A stretch of 64,000 nucleotides of DNA, from NCBI GenBank assembly GCA_034437515.1, contig DAOTTX010000174.1, positions 10,192-74,191 of the forward strand, in the 5' to 3' direction. The position numbers and the translations under genes are program-made. Source of the DNA: DAOTTX01 sp034437515 (GTDB lineage: Bacteria > Chloroflexota > Anaerolineae > Aggregatilineales > Phototrophicaceae). The notes beneath the pieces were generated by a model. It searched no databases. It had not been told where the DNA came from and was given only the letters and a program-made list of their open reading frames with translations. Below, piece by piece: positions 55,282 to 64,000 of this stretch (positions within the stretch are counted from its first letter, which is position 1; each line of letters begins with the position of its first letter).

Positions 55282-56661
55282 ATGAAATATCACATCTGGA
55301 CGTTCGGCTGTCAGATGAACACGGCTGACTCCCAACGTCTCGCCTCTGAACTGGAACGCATGGGGCATCACGCTGCCGAAGACGCGGACGAGGCCGACAT
55401 TTATGTCGTCAATACCTGTGTCGTCCGGCAGAGTGCCGAGGACAAAGCGATGGGGCGTTTGCTCATGCTGCGTGAGGAAAAAGAACGCCAACCGGAAAAA
55501 ATCATCGGCGTGATGGGATGTCTGGTCGGCGTGCGTGACCCGCTGCGGCTGCGCAAAAAGCTCCCGTTCGTTGACGTGTTTCTGCCGCCTTCTGAACCAG
55601 CGCCGATGGTCGAGTTCCTGCAAGATCGTGTCTCCGAGGCCGAAGTGCTGGAAATCACCGAGAGCGAACGCCAGCGGCGAGACGCCCTCCAGGATGGCGA
55701 TTTGATCCTGCCGGCGCACGAATCGGGCAATCTGGTCAGTGCGCATGTGCCGGTCGTGTACGGTTGCTCCCATGCGTGTAGCTTCTGCATCATCCCGTTC
55801 CGGCGGGGGGTAGAGCGCAGCCGCAGTGTCGGTGAGATCGTCGCGCACGTTCGCAGCCTGGCCACGCAGGGTGTCAAAGAGGTGACGTTGCTCGGCCAAA
55901 TTGTGGATCGCTACGGCAAAGACATCCCTGATGGGCCGGATTTGTCAGATTTGCTGCGCGTCGTACATGAAGTATCGGAGGATACCGGGATTGAGCGGAT
56001 TCGCTTCCTGACCAGCCACCCGAACTGGATGGACGATAAACTGCTGGATACCGTCGCCGAACTGCCGCGTGTGATGCCACACATCGAAGTCCCTGTGCAG
56101 GCCGGCAACGATCAGATCTTGCAGCGTATGAAGCGTGGTTACACCAGCAACCAGTATCGTAAACTGGTGGAAAACATCCGGCAGCGCATCCCGAACGTCG
56201 CCATCAATACCGACATCATCGTCGGTTTTTGCGGGGAGACGGAAGCACAGTTTATGGATACCTATAATCTGCTGGCGGAACTCAAGCTGGATAAGGCACA
56301 TCTGGCACGTTACAGCCCACGTCCGCACACGGTCAGTGACCGGCGGATGGTGGATGATGTGCCGGAAGACGAGAAGAAACGCCGCCACCATATGCTTGAC
56401 GACCTGCAATCGCAAGTCGTCGGGGAGATCAACGCGAAGTATCTGGGCGAGACTGTCGAGATCCTGGTCGAAGATCAACACAAGGGCAAATGGCGTGGAC
56501 GCACCCCGCAGAACAAACTGGTCTTCTTTGAGGACGATAAGCGTGATTGGCGTGGTGAATTGGTCGATGTCGAGATCACCTGGACGGGTCCGTGGAGTAT
56601 GCAGGCGCGGTTGCCACAAACCACCGCCCGGCAAGACCCGTTGATCGTGCTCAATAGCTAG
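55282..56661 (+). CDS. miaB: tRNA-2-methylthio-N6-dimethylallyladenosine synthase
   Basis: A 459-aa radical-SAM methylthiotransferase that adds a methylthio group to i6A37 of tRNAs reading U-starting codons. The N-terminal domain holds the auxiliary cluster ligands Cys10, Cys46 and Cys80. The radical-SAM cluster is CSHACSFC (Cys162, Cys166, Cys169), and the C-terminal TRAM domain spans about 380-445. MiaB is preferred over MtaB or RimO because of the FGCQMN start and the GVERSRS segment after the cluster. It has its own promoter. Confidence 0.93.
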   Translation: MKYHIWTFGCQMNTADSQRLASELERMGHHAAEDADEADIYVVNTCVVRQSAEDKAMGRLLMLREEKERQPEKIIGVMGCLVGVRDPLRLRKKLPFVDVFLPPSEPAPMVEFLQDRVSEAEVLEITESERQRRDALQDGDLILPAHESGNLVSAHVPVVYGCSHACSFCIIPFRRGVERSRSVGEIVAHVRSLATQGVKEVTLLGQIVDRYGKDIPDGPDLSDLLRVVHEVSEDTGIERIRFLTSHPNWMDDKLLDTVAELPRVMPHIEVPVQAGNDQILQRMKRGYTSNQYRKLVENIRQRIPNVAINTDIIVGFCGETEAQFMDTYNLLAELKLDKAHLARYSPRPHTVSDRRMVDDVPEDEKKRRHHMLDDLQSQVVGEINAKYLGETVEILVEDQHKGKWRGRTPQNKLVFFEDDKRDWRGELVDVEITWTGPWSMQARLPQTTARQDPLIVLNS

Positions 56662-56712
56662 ATGAAATCATAAATTAAGAGATTGAATTGGTCACAGACG
56701 GTATTTGTGTGC

Positions 56713-56718
56713 TATACT
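56713..56718 (+). promoter_or_regulatory. Extended -10 element upstream of the V4R-like gene
   Basis: TGCTATACT gives an extended -10 (TGn plus TATACT). No well-spaced -35 box is seen. If used, it makes a leader of about 130 bases before the GTG at 56857. The leader contains the palindrome AACCGCGGTT but no riboswitch class that I recognise. Confidence 0.45.
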
Positions 56719-56856
56719 CCACAACAGTAGATAAAGTCGTCTGTAAGAAACATCTCCGTCTATAGGGGATAAACAAATTATCCGAAACACTCGGTTGAAC
56801 GATCTGTAGGGTTACAAAACCGCGGTTGGTTTGACTCACCGATTGGAGGACTAGGC

Positions 56857-57492
56857 GTGAAGCCAATACCGTTGTCGGGATATTACTATCCAAACAAATT
56901 CGCTCGTATTTTCCTCGAAGCAATGGAAGAGATTATGGGGAAGAATGGCATCAATGCTATTCTGAACCTTGCCGGGTTGCAGCACTTGCAAGACAACTAC
57001 CCGCCGTCTAATCTCGAAAAAGAATTTGATTTCGCGCACTTCTCGATGCTCAACGGTGCGTTGGAAGAAATGTATGGGCCGCGCGGTGGTCGTGGTCTGG
57101 CGCTACGTGCAGGGCGTGCAACGTTCGCAGAAGGTCTGCGGTCGTTCGGTGCGCTGGCTGGCGTGGGCGACCTCGCATTTAAAGTGCTACCACTGAACGC
57201 AAAGCTGAAAATTGGTGTGCCAGCGATGGCGAACATCTTTAACCAGTTCTCAGACCAGATTTCCAACGTCTACGAGGAAGGGAACGACCGCATCATCTAT
57301 ACCATCGAACGTGACCCGGTAACCTGGGGCCGTACCAGTGAACGTCCTTCGTGCTATGTCGCGCAGGGATTGCTGCAAGAAGGTCTACGTTGGGTTTCCG
57401 GCGGTCATGAATTCAAGGTCGATCAAACGACCGGTCTAGAGATGGGCGATGACATGACGCGCTTCGTGATCTACAAGGAACCGATCAGCTAG
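56857..57492 (+). CDS. V4R (4-vinyl reductase)-like ligand-binding protein
   Basis: A 211-aa single-domain protein. The C-terminal half has the V4R pattern: PSCYVAQGLLQEGLRWVSGG then EFKVDQTTGLEMGDDMTRF. In BchJ-type and XylR-N-type V4R domains two cysteines flank the last Gly-Asp; here those positions are Gly and Thr, so zinc binding there is lost. The domain normally binds small hydrophobic molecules. There are no chlorophyll genes around, so a sensory role is more likely than pigment reduction. The start is GTG with GGAGG upstream. It has a terminator after it and stands as a single-gene unit. Confidence 0.72.
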   Translation: MKPIPLSGYYYPNKFARIFLEAMEEIMGKNGINAILNLAGLQHLQDNYPPSNLEKEFDFAHFSMLNGALEEMYGPRGGRGLALRAGRATFAEGLRSFGALAGVGDLAFKVLPLNAKLKIGVPAMANIFNQFSDQISNVYEEGNDRIIYTIERDPVTWGRTSERPSCYVAQGLLQEGLRWVSGGHEFKVDQTTGLEMGDDMTRFVIYKEPIS

Positions 57493-57531
57493 CGTCCGTG
57501 TCTCATGATGTACAAGTTAAATAAATCGCAC

Positions 57532-57560
57532 GCCCTACCTTATATCGTAGGGCTGCTTGT
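57532..57560 (+). terminator. Intrinsic terminator of the V4R-like gene
   Basis: A 7-bp stem (GCCCTAC with GTAGGGC), an eight-base loop, and TGCTTGTTTT after it. Confidence 0.82.
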
Positions 57561-57571
57561 TTTACCACTAA

Positions 57572-57606
57572 TCAGCCCTGGTGACTTCTGCCGGGGCTGT
57601 TTGATT
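57572..57606 (+). terminator. Second hairpin, possible backup terminator
   Basis: A CAGCCC/GGGCTG stem with an imperfect inner loop is followed by TTTGATT, 20 bases beyond the first terminator and 44 bases before the next gene. Confidence 0.5.
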
Positions 57607-57649
57607 ATGTACTGACAAACTCATTGGCGACGATGATTGGAGAGAATAC

Positions 57650-58792
57650 ATGCGTCAACGGTTGATCTTCTGGAGTGTGCTTGTTTCGCTTATTTCTGTG
57701 CTGGCGGCTTGCAATCTCGGTGCTGCCGAAAGTGACGACTCTGAGGCGATTGCGACCGCGACTGATACCGGCCCACGCCCTACGGTGAACATCCTCTCGC
57801 CGGACGACGGTGATGAGGTGGTCGCCAATGAGCAAGTGCTGGTCGAGGTGTCTACCTCCGGCAATGCGGATAACGTCGAATTGTTCGCCAATGGTGACTC
57901 CGTGCGGCAGGTGTTCATCAGTGACAACGACGGCGACACGAGCCGCAGTGTCTTAAACTACACGCCGGAGCGCAGCGGTGAGGTCGTGCTGCGTGCGGTC
58001 GCCTATCGTGGGGAGATCGCCAGCCGCCCGGATCAGGTTGTCATCGAGGTGCGCCGCAACGAAAATGAGGTCACCGCGACGTCGGAAAACACCGTGCCGA
58101 CCATCAACCCCAGTGACCGGACGTGCCGCGCCTTTGTCGATACCAACCTCAACCTGCGTGATGCGCCGACATTAGACTCTAACGTGATCCGTGTGCTAGT
58201 GGCCGGGGAGATCCTCCCGTTGACCGCCCGCCTCGCGGATAACTCCTGGATACAGGTGCGTGACACGTTCCGCATCGGGTGGGTGAGTGCGCTCTACGTC
58301 ACCCTGTACGGCGACTGCAACAACATCGCCGTGATTAACGTCAGTCCGACCGCCGCGCCGACACTCACGCCGCGCCCGACCAGCATACCCATCCCGACCA
58401 CACAGCCCAGCGCCACCCCACGCCCGACGGAAACACCCTCGATGCCGGATTTAATCGTCAGCTCGATCAACGGGCCGACGAGTGTCACCATTCCTGCCGG
58501 TCAGGCTTCGGTGAGCGTCGAATACAACGTCACGGTGACAAACCAGGGTGGGCCGTTCAATGGGCAATATAATACGGTCGGGCGGTTGCTGCCGGGCGGC
58601 GCGGAGTTCGACTTTGCGACCGCTTCCAGCCTGGGTGTCAATCAGAGCATCACGCTGCGAGGTGAAGTCACCTTCGAGCAGACCGGGACGTTCGCGCTTC
58701 AGGTGACAACGGATAGCGACAACGAGATCGACGAGAGTCGCGATAACAACAATAGCACGATCATTAACGTGACCGTAACGCAAGGCGAATGA
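57650..58792 (+). CDS. Lipoprotein with Ig-like, SH3b and CARDB domains
   Basis: A 380-aa surface lipoprotein. The lipobox LAAC puts the lipidated Cys at about residue 21. An Ig-like beta domain follows at about 44-130 (TVNILSPDDGDEVV). A bacterial SH3 domain occupies about 158-225 (AFVDTNLNLRDAPTLDSNVI, then WIQVR, GWVSALYV). A Thr/Pro-rich linker leads to a CARDB-like domain at about 265-378 (PDLIVSSINGPTS, VTNQGG, VTTDSDNEIDESRDNNN). These are adhesion or wall-binding folds; no catalytic domain is seen. The ligand is unknown. A GGAGAG site precedes the ATG. Confidence 0.86.
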   Translation: MRQRLIFWSVLVSLISVLAACNLGAAESDDSEAIATATDTGPRPTVNILSPDDGDEVVANEQVLVEVSTSGNADNVELFANGDSVRQVFISDNDGDTSRSVLNYTPERSGEVVLRAVAYRGEIASRPDQVVIEVRRNENEVTATSENTVPTINPSDRTCRAFVDTNLNLRDAPTLDSNVIRVLVAGEILPLTARLADNSWIQVRDTFRIGWVSALYVTLYGDCNNIAVINVSPTAAPTLTPRPTSIPIPTTQPSATPRPTETPSMPDLIVSSINGPTSVTIPAGQASVSVEYNVTVTNQGGPFNGQYNTVGRLLPGGAEFDFATASSLGVNQSITLRGEVTFEQTGTFALQVTTDSDNEIDESRDNNNSTIINVTVTQGE

Positions 58793-58877
58793 TTTCCTAT
58801 CGAAAATCAACACCGCATAGGGGCATTCCCCGTTACAATGGATATGAATAAGTTTTAAGCGGGATGGATAGCGACTT

Positions 58878-61031
58878 ATGGCAACTAGATTGCTCATCAT
58901 CAATCAGCAGCTCGGCTTCTCTGTACGTACCAAACAGGCGCTAGAGGAAATTGGTGGGTTCGAGGTTTCCCCCTTTACCACCGCCGATGCCGCACTGGAA
59001 TATCTCAATGCGCGCCCACATCATGTCGTACTTTTGGATTTCACGTTGCCGAACGCGGATGGCGCAGACGTTGTGCGGCGGTTGCGACGGGTTCAACCGG
59101 AGATCGCCATCATCGCCAGCCCGGACTTGCCCGAAGTAGCCACGTTCGTGCGTTCTCTCAATTTGGAGGGCTTAATCGACGTGCCATGCAGCGCGAGGGC
59201 GTTAATCCCGGTGATTAAAAAGGCTATCACCGGTTCCCTGGATGCGCTGCCGGATACGGCACAAGCACCGATTATCAATGAGACGCGCACCGAGCCGGTG
59301 ACGACCGCTCGTCCGCAATCGCCGGATTTTACCAGTCTGGATAGCGTGCTGGTACGGTTGGGCGGTCTGGAAGACGAAGTCGGTACGTCTACGTTGGATG
59401 TCGATACCGGTGACACCGACAAGCTCGACAACGCTCAAACCATCGAGTTCGTCATCCGTGGGGATGAATTGCCTCGACCGCCACAATCCGCCGAAGATAT
59501 CGATGCCGAGATCGAAGACGCGGTCGGGCTGTTCAGGCAACTTGCCGCCGAAGAACCGCCCATGCCTTCGCTGGAAGAAAGCGGTACCGTCGGCGACCTC
59601 AAGCGGAGCATGGAAGCGTCAAATTTATACGACATTGCCGAGCGCGTCCTCGAAGATCATACGCATCCGACCGATGCCATCATCACCAGCGCCGAGAGGC
59701 AATCTGACGTTAACGACAACTCGACGGCACAGTTGATCTTGAAAAGCACCGAGGACGACACCTCCGGCGAACAGGTCAGTGATGACATGGCACAGTTGAT
59801 CGACGAAATTTCCAGCCAATTTGAAGACGATGTCGAGGAACGTCCGGGCTGGGTTAAAGACATCGAACGCTACGTGCGTGAGCCGGATTTTCTGATAGAT
59901 TTGCCACAGCAGGCCGAGCGGCCAAAGCCTGAAAGCAAACCCAATGCGCCCCCGCGCACCTTGCCGGGTGAAAAAGCACCCCCGCCGACCTTGCCGGAAG
60001 AAAAGCCGATTGCGGCGACGACCGAGGACGAACCCACCCCACCGCCGCCGCAGGAACTCCCTGCCTTGCCGGAGAACATCAACACCGACGATCCACGAGT
60101 GGCGCAGATGGCGCTCAGCCTGACAAAAGCATCACTCGAATCAACCGCGCAGGCCGTGTTGCTGGTCAGGGGCGATGACGTCGTCGCCTACGCCGGGGAC
60201 ATGCTGCTGGAAGACATGGCAAAATTGCACGACACCATCGCCGGTGATTGGGACGCGCCTCCCGGTGATACCCGTATCCGCTTCGCCACGCTGCCTGAAA
60301 ATGGGCAGGATTACATGCTCTACTCCCGTAAGACCGAAGGTGACTTTACCCTGTCGATGATCTTCACCGGCACGTTACCGCTGCGTGTGATCCGTCAGCA
60401 GAGCGATAAGTTGATCGACGCGCTAGAAGAGGTGCCGCTGCTGCCACCGCCTTCGACCTCCAGTAGCGACCTCGAAACCATTGATGAGTTATATGCGCTG
60501 GAAGACGAGGCCGCCCAAGAAGAAGAGGAAGCGCTGCAATCCACCACACAGTTGATCGTCGCGCAGAACGCCAACAAAGAAGCCACCGGGCAGATGCCAG
60601 CCATCACCGAGCAGACCCCGCCGGTCGAAGACATCATCGAGCCGCGTGTCATCAAACCGGCTGAGGACGCCGTACTCATGCCGTACACCTATTTGTGGAT
60701 GCTGCGCGACCCCGAACGGGCGCTTAGCCAGCAGGCCGCCCAGAACATCGTTTTCAAGCTCGATCAATGGCTGTCCTCCATCGGCTGGAACGTCAAGATT
60801 TTGCAGGTCTACGAAGACTATGTCTATCTGCTGGCGGATGTGCCGGAGGAAGGGCTGGCGAATGAGATCATCGCCGACCTCAAGGACTTTACCGCGCAGG
60901 TGGTCGAACAGACCGACCCCATCACGGATTTGAACAAACTTTGGGCGGAAGGCTACTTCGTGCTTACCCCCGGTCGTGAACTCAAACAGGACGAAATCCA
61001 ACAGTTTATCAACTTCGAGCGGATGCGCTGA
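58878..61031 (+). CDS. Pseudo-receiver / roadblock-like / IS200-transposase-like fusion protein
   Basis: A 717-aa protein with four parts. Residues 1-115 are a receiver fold with the phosphoacceptor Asp (VVLLDFTLPNADG). Its acidic pair is replaced (IINQQ) and the conserved Lys is absent (IDVPCSA). Residues 120-400 are acidic, then Pro-rich. Residues 405-525 (AQAVLLVRGDDVVAYAGDML, IRFATLPE, YMLYSRK) resemble a roadblock/longin-like fold. Residues 601-717 resemble IS200/Y1 transposase: MPYTYLWMLRD, EDYVYLLADVPEEG, ADLKDF and LWAEGYFVLTPG. The HxH motif is Tyr-Val-Tyr (648-650) and the catalytic Tyr position is Phe710. The fold is kept but transposase chemistry is lost. A cytoplasmic regulatory or nucleic-acid-binding role is inferred. 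Confidence 0.75.
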   Translation: MATRLLIINQQLGFSVRTKQALEEIGGFEVSPFTTADAALEYLNARPHHVVLLDFTLPNADGADVVRRLRRVQPEIAIIASPDLPEVATFVRSLNLEGLIDVPCSARALIPVIKKAITGSLDALPDTAQAPIINETRTEPVTTARPQSPDFTSLDSVLVRLGGLEDEVGTSTLDVDTGDTDKLDNAQTIEFVIRGDELPRPPQSAEDIDAEIEDAVGLFRQLAAEEPPMPSLEESGTVGDLKRSMEASNLYDIAERVLEDHTHPTDAIITSAERQSDVNDNSTAQLILKSTEDDTSGEQVSDDMAQLIDEISSQFEDDVEERPGWVKDIERYVREPDFLIDLPQQAERPKPESKPNAPPRTLPGEKAPPPTLPEEKPIAATTEDEPTPPPPQELPALPENINTDDPRVAQMALSLTKASLESTAQAVLLVRGDDVVAYAGDMLLEDMAKLHDTIAGDWDAPPGDTRIRFATLPENGQDYMLYSRKTEGDFTLSMIFTGTLPLRVIRQQSDKLIDALEEVPLLPPPSTSSSDLETIDELYALEDEAAQEEEEALQSTTQLIVAQNANKEATGQMPAITEQTPPVEDIIEPRVIKPAEDAVLMPYTYLWMLRDPERALSQQAAQNIVFKLDQWLSSIGWNVKILQVYEDYVYLLADVPEEGLANEIIADLKDFTAQVVEQTDPITDLNKLWAEGYFVLTPGRELKQDEIQQFINFERMR

Positions 61032-61088
61032 GGCACGCCGTTGTGGTATACTCATCGCTCAAATGTTCCCGGAGCGATGAGGATGCCT

Positions 61089-63887
61089 ATGTCAAAAAGA
61101 CCTATCTTTTACCTGCTAGACGGTCACGCCATCGCGTATCGTCAATTTTTTGGTTTACCGCTGGATAGATTCAGTACGAGTGACGGCGAACCGACCAACG
61201 CCACCTACGGTTTCACACGCATCCTGATGGACATCATCCAGAAGGAAAAGCCGGATTACCTCGCCGTGAGTTTCGACGACGGACTGAGCGGTCGTGATAA
61301 GATTTACCCCGAATACAAGGGCACTCGTGACAAGATGCCCGACGAACTCGACCAGCAAATGAAACGCATTGAGCAGCTCGTACGGGCGTTTAACATCCCG
61401 GTGTTGAAGATGCAAGGCTACGAGGCCGACGACCTCATCGGCACGGTCACCCGGCAGGCCGAAAAGCAGGGTGTGCATATTTACATCGTCACCGGAGATT
61501 ATGACCTGCTGCAACTGCTCACCGACCATGTGACCGTACAACTTCCTCCACGCAGGGGAGAGACTGAAGTGCGGGATTACAACATCAAACGCTTCATCGA
61601 GGAGTATGAAATTCGCCCCGATCAACTGGTCGATCAAAAAGCGTTGATGGGGGATACCTCCGATAACATCCCTGGCATCGCCGGCATCGGGGAAAAGACC
61701 TCAATCAAACTACTGAAGAAATACGACACCCTCGACAACATCTACAAAAACGCCGAGGACGCCAGCGCTATTCGCGGCATCACCGGCAAAATGCAGGAAA
61801 AGCTCATCGCAGGGCGAGATCTGGCTTACATCAGTCAAGATTTGGCGCAGATTCGTTGTGATCTGCCGGTAGACCTCGACCTTGCGGCTTGTGTCTCGCA
61901 TGACTTTGCAGGCGAACCGCTGCTCGAACTCTTCGATGAATTGGAGTTCCGTACATATAAGCGCCGTCTGCTCGAACTGCTACAAGCGAAAGCAGAGCAG
62001 GAAGAAGAACATGATGACGAGGATTTTTCCGCGCCGCTGCAGGCTGAAAACGAGATCGAGACGGTGATCGTCACTGATGAGGCCGCGCTGCGTGATCTCG
62101 TCGCGGTGTTGAAGGACGCTGACGCCATCACCTGGGACGTGGAAACGACCAGCATCAACCAGATGGAAGCGGAATTGGTCGGTATCGCGTTGGCAGTGGA
62201 TGGCAAGCGGGGTTATTACGTCCCGGTAGCGCATGTCGAAGGGGATCAATTGCCGATGCAAACCGTGTTAGACGCGCTGCGTCCGGCGTTGACCGATCCC
62301 GACATCCCCAAGTATGCCCATAACGCCGCCTATGATCTGGTGGTGACCGAGCGGCACGGTGTCGAGGTCACCCCGGTGACATTTGATAGTATGATCGCCG
62401 CATGGCTGTGTGACCCGATCAGCGATAACCTCGGCTTGAAGAACTTCGCGCTCAACGTGCTCAAACCCTGGATACAAATGAAACCCATCACCGATCTGAT
62501 CGGCACCGGCAAAAAGCAGAAGCGCATCAGTCAGGTGTCGATTAAAAAAGTCGCCCCCTACGCGGCAGCAGATGCGGCGGTCACCTATCGGGCGGTAACG
62601 TTCCTGTGGGAGAAGATCAAAGCTGAAGGATTGCTTGACCTCTTTTACGAACTTGAGATGCCGCTGGTGCCCGTCATCGTCACGATGGAGCAACACGGCA
62701 TCATGCTGGATACACCGTACCTGCGCCAGATGAGCCAACATCTGGACGATCAACTTGCTGCGTTGGAGCAAAAGATCCACGAACTCGGCGGTGCAGGGGA
62801 GTTCAACGTGAACAGCACCAAACAGCTTAGCGCGGTGTTGTTCGACAAGGACAATCTCAACTTGCCCAAAGAAGGGCTGAAAAAGACCCGGTACGGCTAC
62901 TCGACCGATGCGGCGACGTTACAAAAGGTTCTGGATGATACCGGCGCGGAGATCGTCCGCGAGGTGCTGGAATACCGTGAACTCGCCAAGCTCAAAGGCA
63001 CTTATGTTGATGCCCTGCCGGAACTGGTCAACGCGGAAACAGGGCGGCTGCACACCAGCTACAACCAGACCGGCACCTCCACCGGGCGCTTGAGCAGCAG
63101 CAACCCCAACCTGCAAAGTATCCCCATTCGCACGGAGATCGGGCGCGAGGTGCGCCGGGCGTTCATCGCGCCGCCGGGGGCGACTTTGCTGGCGGTCGAT
63201 TATAGTCAGGTCGAGCTGCGTATTCTGGCACACATCAGCGGTGATGAAACGTTATTACGCGCCTTTGAAGAAGATCAAGACATTCATGCAGCAACGGCGG
63301 CGGCGGTCTATGGGGTGCCGCTCGATGAAGTGACCTATGATCAGCGCAGTTTCGCCAAGCGGGTGAACTTCGGCCTGATTTACGGCATGGGCGCGTATCG
63401 CCTGGCACGCGACAGCGAACTTACGCTCGGCGAGTCCCAACGCTTTATCGAGACGTATTTCAAGCGGCTGCCAAAAGTGCAGGACTACATCGAGGAAACC
63501 AAGCGTTCCGCTGCGTCTAACGGTTATGTCGAAACGCTGTTAGGGCGTAAGCGTTACTTTAAGGCGCTGCAAGAAGACCAGGTCAACCGCCGTAAGATCG
63601 AAGCTGAACAACGGGCGGCGATCAACATGCCGGTGCAGGGCACCGCCGCAGACATCATGAAGCGGGCAATGATCAACCTGTACCACGCGCTGCAACAAAG
63701 GGGTTTGAATGCCAAAATGATCTTACAGGTACACGACGAGTTAGTGCTTGAAGTGCCGGATGCCGAACTCGACACGACCCGCGCCCTCGTCGTTAAGGTG
63801 ATGGAGGACGCCTACACGCTGCGAGTGCCGCTGCGGGCGAATGCGCAGTTCGGGCAAAACTGGCGTGATATGGACGACTACAAGTAA
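61089..63887 (+). CDS. polA: DNA polymerase I
   Basis: About 932 aa with three domains. The N-terminal 5'-3' exonuclease (about 1-290) includes YEADDLIGT and MGDTSDNIPGIAGIGEKTS. The 3'-5' exonuclease has all expected motifs: WDVETTS, YAHNAAYD and YAAADAA, so proofreading is likely active. The polymerase has motif A VDYSQVELRILAH, motif B KRVNFGLIYGMG and motif C QVHDELVLEV. It fills gaps in repair and removes Okazaki primers. ATG at 61089 with GAGG six bases upstream is preferred; other ATGs at 61077 and 61083 are possible. A TATACT -10-like box lies at 61047-61052. Confidence 0.96.
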   Translation: MSKRPIFYLLDGHAIAYRQFFGLPLDRFSTSDGEPTNATYGFTRILMDIIQKEKPDYLAVSFDDGLSGRDKIYPEYKGTRDKMPDELDQQMKRIEQLVRAFNIPVLKMQGYEADDLIGTVTRQAEKQGVHIYIVTGDYDLLQLLTDHVTVQLPPRRGETEVRDYNIKRFIEEYEIRPDQLVDQKALMGDTSDNIPGIAGIGEKTSIKLLKKYDTLDNIYKNAEDASAIRGITGKMQEKLIAGRDLAYISQDLAQIRCDLPVDLDLAACVSHDFAGEPLLELFDELEFRTYKRRLLELLQAKAEQEEEHDDEDFSAPLQAENEIETVIVTDEAALRDLVAVLKDADAITWDVETTSINQMEAELVGIALAVDGKRGYYVPVAHVEGDQLPMQTVLDALRPALTDPDIPKYAHNAAYDLVVTERHGVEVTPVTFDSMIAAWLCDPISDNLGLKNFALNVLKPWIQMKPITDLIGTGKKQKRISQVSIKKVAPYAAADAAVTYRAVTFLWEKIKAEGLLDLFYELEMPLVPVIVTMEQHGIMLDTPYLRQMSQHLDDQLAALEQKIHELGGAGEFNVNSTKQLSAVLFDKDNLNLPKEGLKKTRYGYSTDAATLQKVLDDTGAEIVREVLEYRELAKLKGTYVDALPELVNAETGRLHTSYNQTGTSTGRLSSSNPNLQSIPIRTEIGREVRRAFIAPPGATLLAVDYSQVELRILAHISGDETLLRAFEEDQDIHAATAAAVYGVPLDEVTYDQRSFAKRVNFGLIYGMGAYRLARDSELTLGESQRFIETYFKRLPKVQDYIEETKRSAASNGYVETLLGRKRYFKALQEDQVNRRKIEAEQRAAINMPVQGTAADIMKRAMINLYHALQQRGLNAKMILQVHDELVLEVPDAELDTTRALVVKVMEDAYTLRVPLRANAQFGQNWRDMDDYK

Positions 63888-64000
63888 GAATATCTGGTTC
63901 TAACGTTTTCTGTGGTGAGCATAAATCGCCTGTCCTGAAGTCGAAATCAGCAGATTATGTAACCAATTGTCATGATAGACAAAACCATTGAGCTTGTGTG

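Noticed and set aside
60678..61031. A mobile IS200 element.
   Set aside because: The transposase-like segment is the fused end of a longer gene, its catalytic residues are replaced, and no left or right end hairpins or insertion-site motifs flank it.
63900..63998. An open minus-strand frame of 32 codons running off the right edge (ending in stop at 63900), a possible 3' end of a gene convergent with polA.
   Set aside because: Too short to separate from chance, and its third-position GC (about 44%) is below that of the surrounding genes. The next bases beyond the window would settle it.
1..64000. tRNA, rRNA and CRISPR arrays.
   Set aside because: I looked through the intergenic regions for tRNA-like T-arm motifs and direct repeats and saw none; the gaps are short and explained by promoters, terminators and the riboswitch.

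Overview
The window looks like chromosomal DNA from a bacterium of the phylum Chloroflexota, probably near the class Anaerolineae. This is inferred from gene content and protein style, not from a phylogenetic marker. The signs are lipoproteins with Thr/Pro-rich linkers, an EF-G-2-type paralogue, a GH57 branching enzyme inside an ADP-glucose glycogen cluster, a stand-alone 4-vinyl-reductase-like protein, and paralogous single-domain response regulators. Coding density is high and no stretch over 300 bases is empty. I found no rRNA, tRNA, CRISPR array, prophage or insertion sequence with ends.

Region 1 (1-9,900): the start of gcvH behind a single-aptamer glycine riboswitch and terminator, then mutM, a membrane-anchored Pro-rich protein, a metallo-beta-lactamase-fold hydrolase overlapping adenosine deaminase, two small membrane proteins, a winged-helix-like protein, secA, and an aldo/keto reductase. 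Region 2 (9,900-25,000): an EF-G-like GTPase with an altered G3 motif, a glutaryl-CoA-dehydrogenase-like enzyme, ftsH, then a mostly co-directional run. That run holds a YyaL-type thioredoxin-fold protein, a DEDDh exonuclease, a phosphodiesterase, an Eis-like acetyltransferase, an unknown, and a TPR-lytic transglycosylase lipoprotein. Region 3 (25,000-31,200): a receiver protein, a secreted triple-parvulin foldase, and a three-gene NatAB-like ABC exporter.

Region 4 (31,200-40,800) is a glycogen locus: glucan phosphorylase, a free-standing CBM48 protein, glgC, glgA and a GH57 branching enzyme, followed upstream by a histidine kinase and a receiver-only regulator. Region 5 (40,970-51,214) is a tightly packed, translationally coupled run: receiver protein, membrane NERD-like protein, AddB nuclease, an unknown protein with a HEPN-like C-terminus, AddA helicase-nuclease, and a membrane protein. 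It is the best candidate for an undescribed multi-gene system here.

Region 6 (51,300-64,000): an M23 peptidase, a sensor kinase without the phosphoacceptor histidine, a c-type cytochrome lipoprotein, miaB, a V4R-like protein with a long leader, an SH3b/CARDB lipoprotein, a remarkable fusion protein (degenerate receiver, roadblock/longin-like segment, and an IS200/Y1-transposase-like domain with its catalytic residues replaced), and polA.

All functional calls come from reading motifs and overall resemblance; no database search was run. Start codons were re-chosen where a ribosome binding site or overlap argued against the longest frame.
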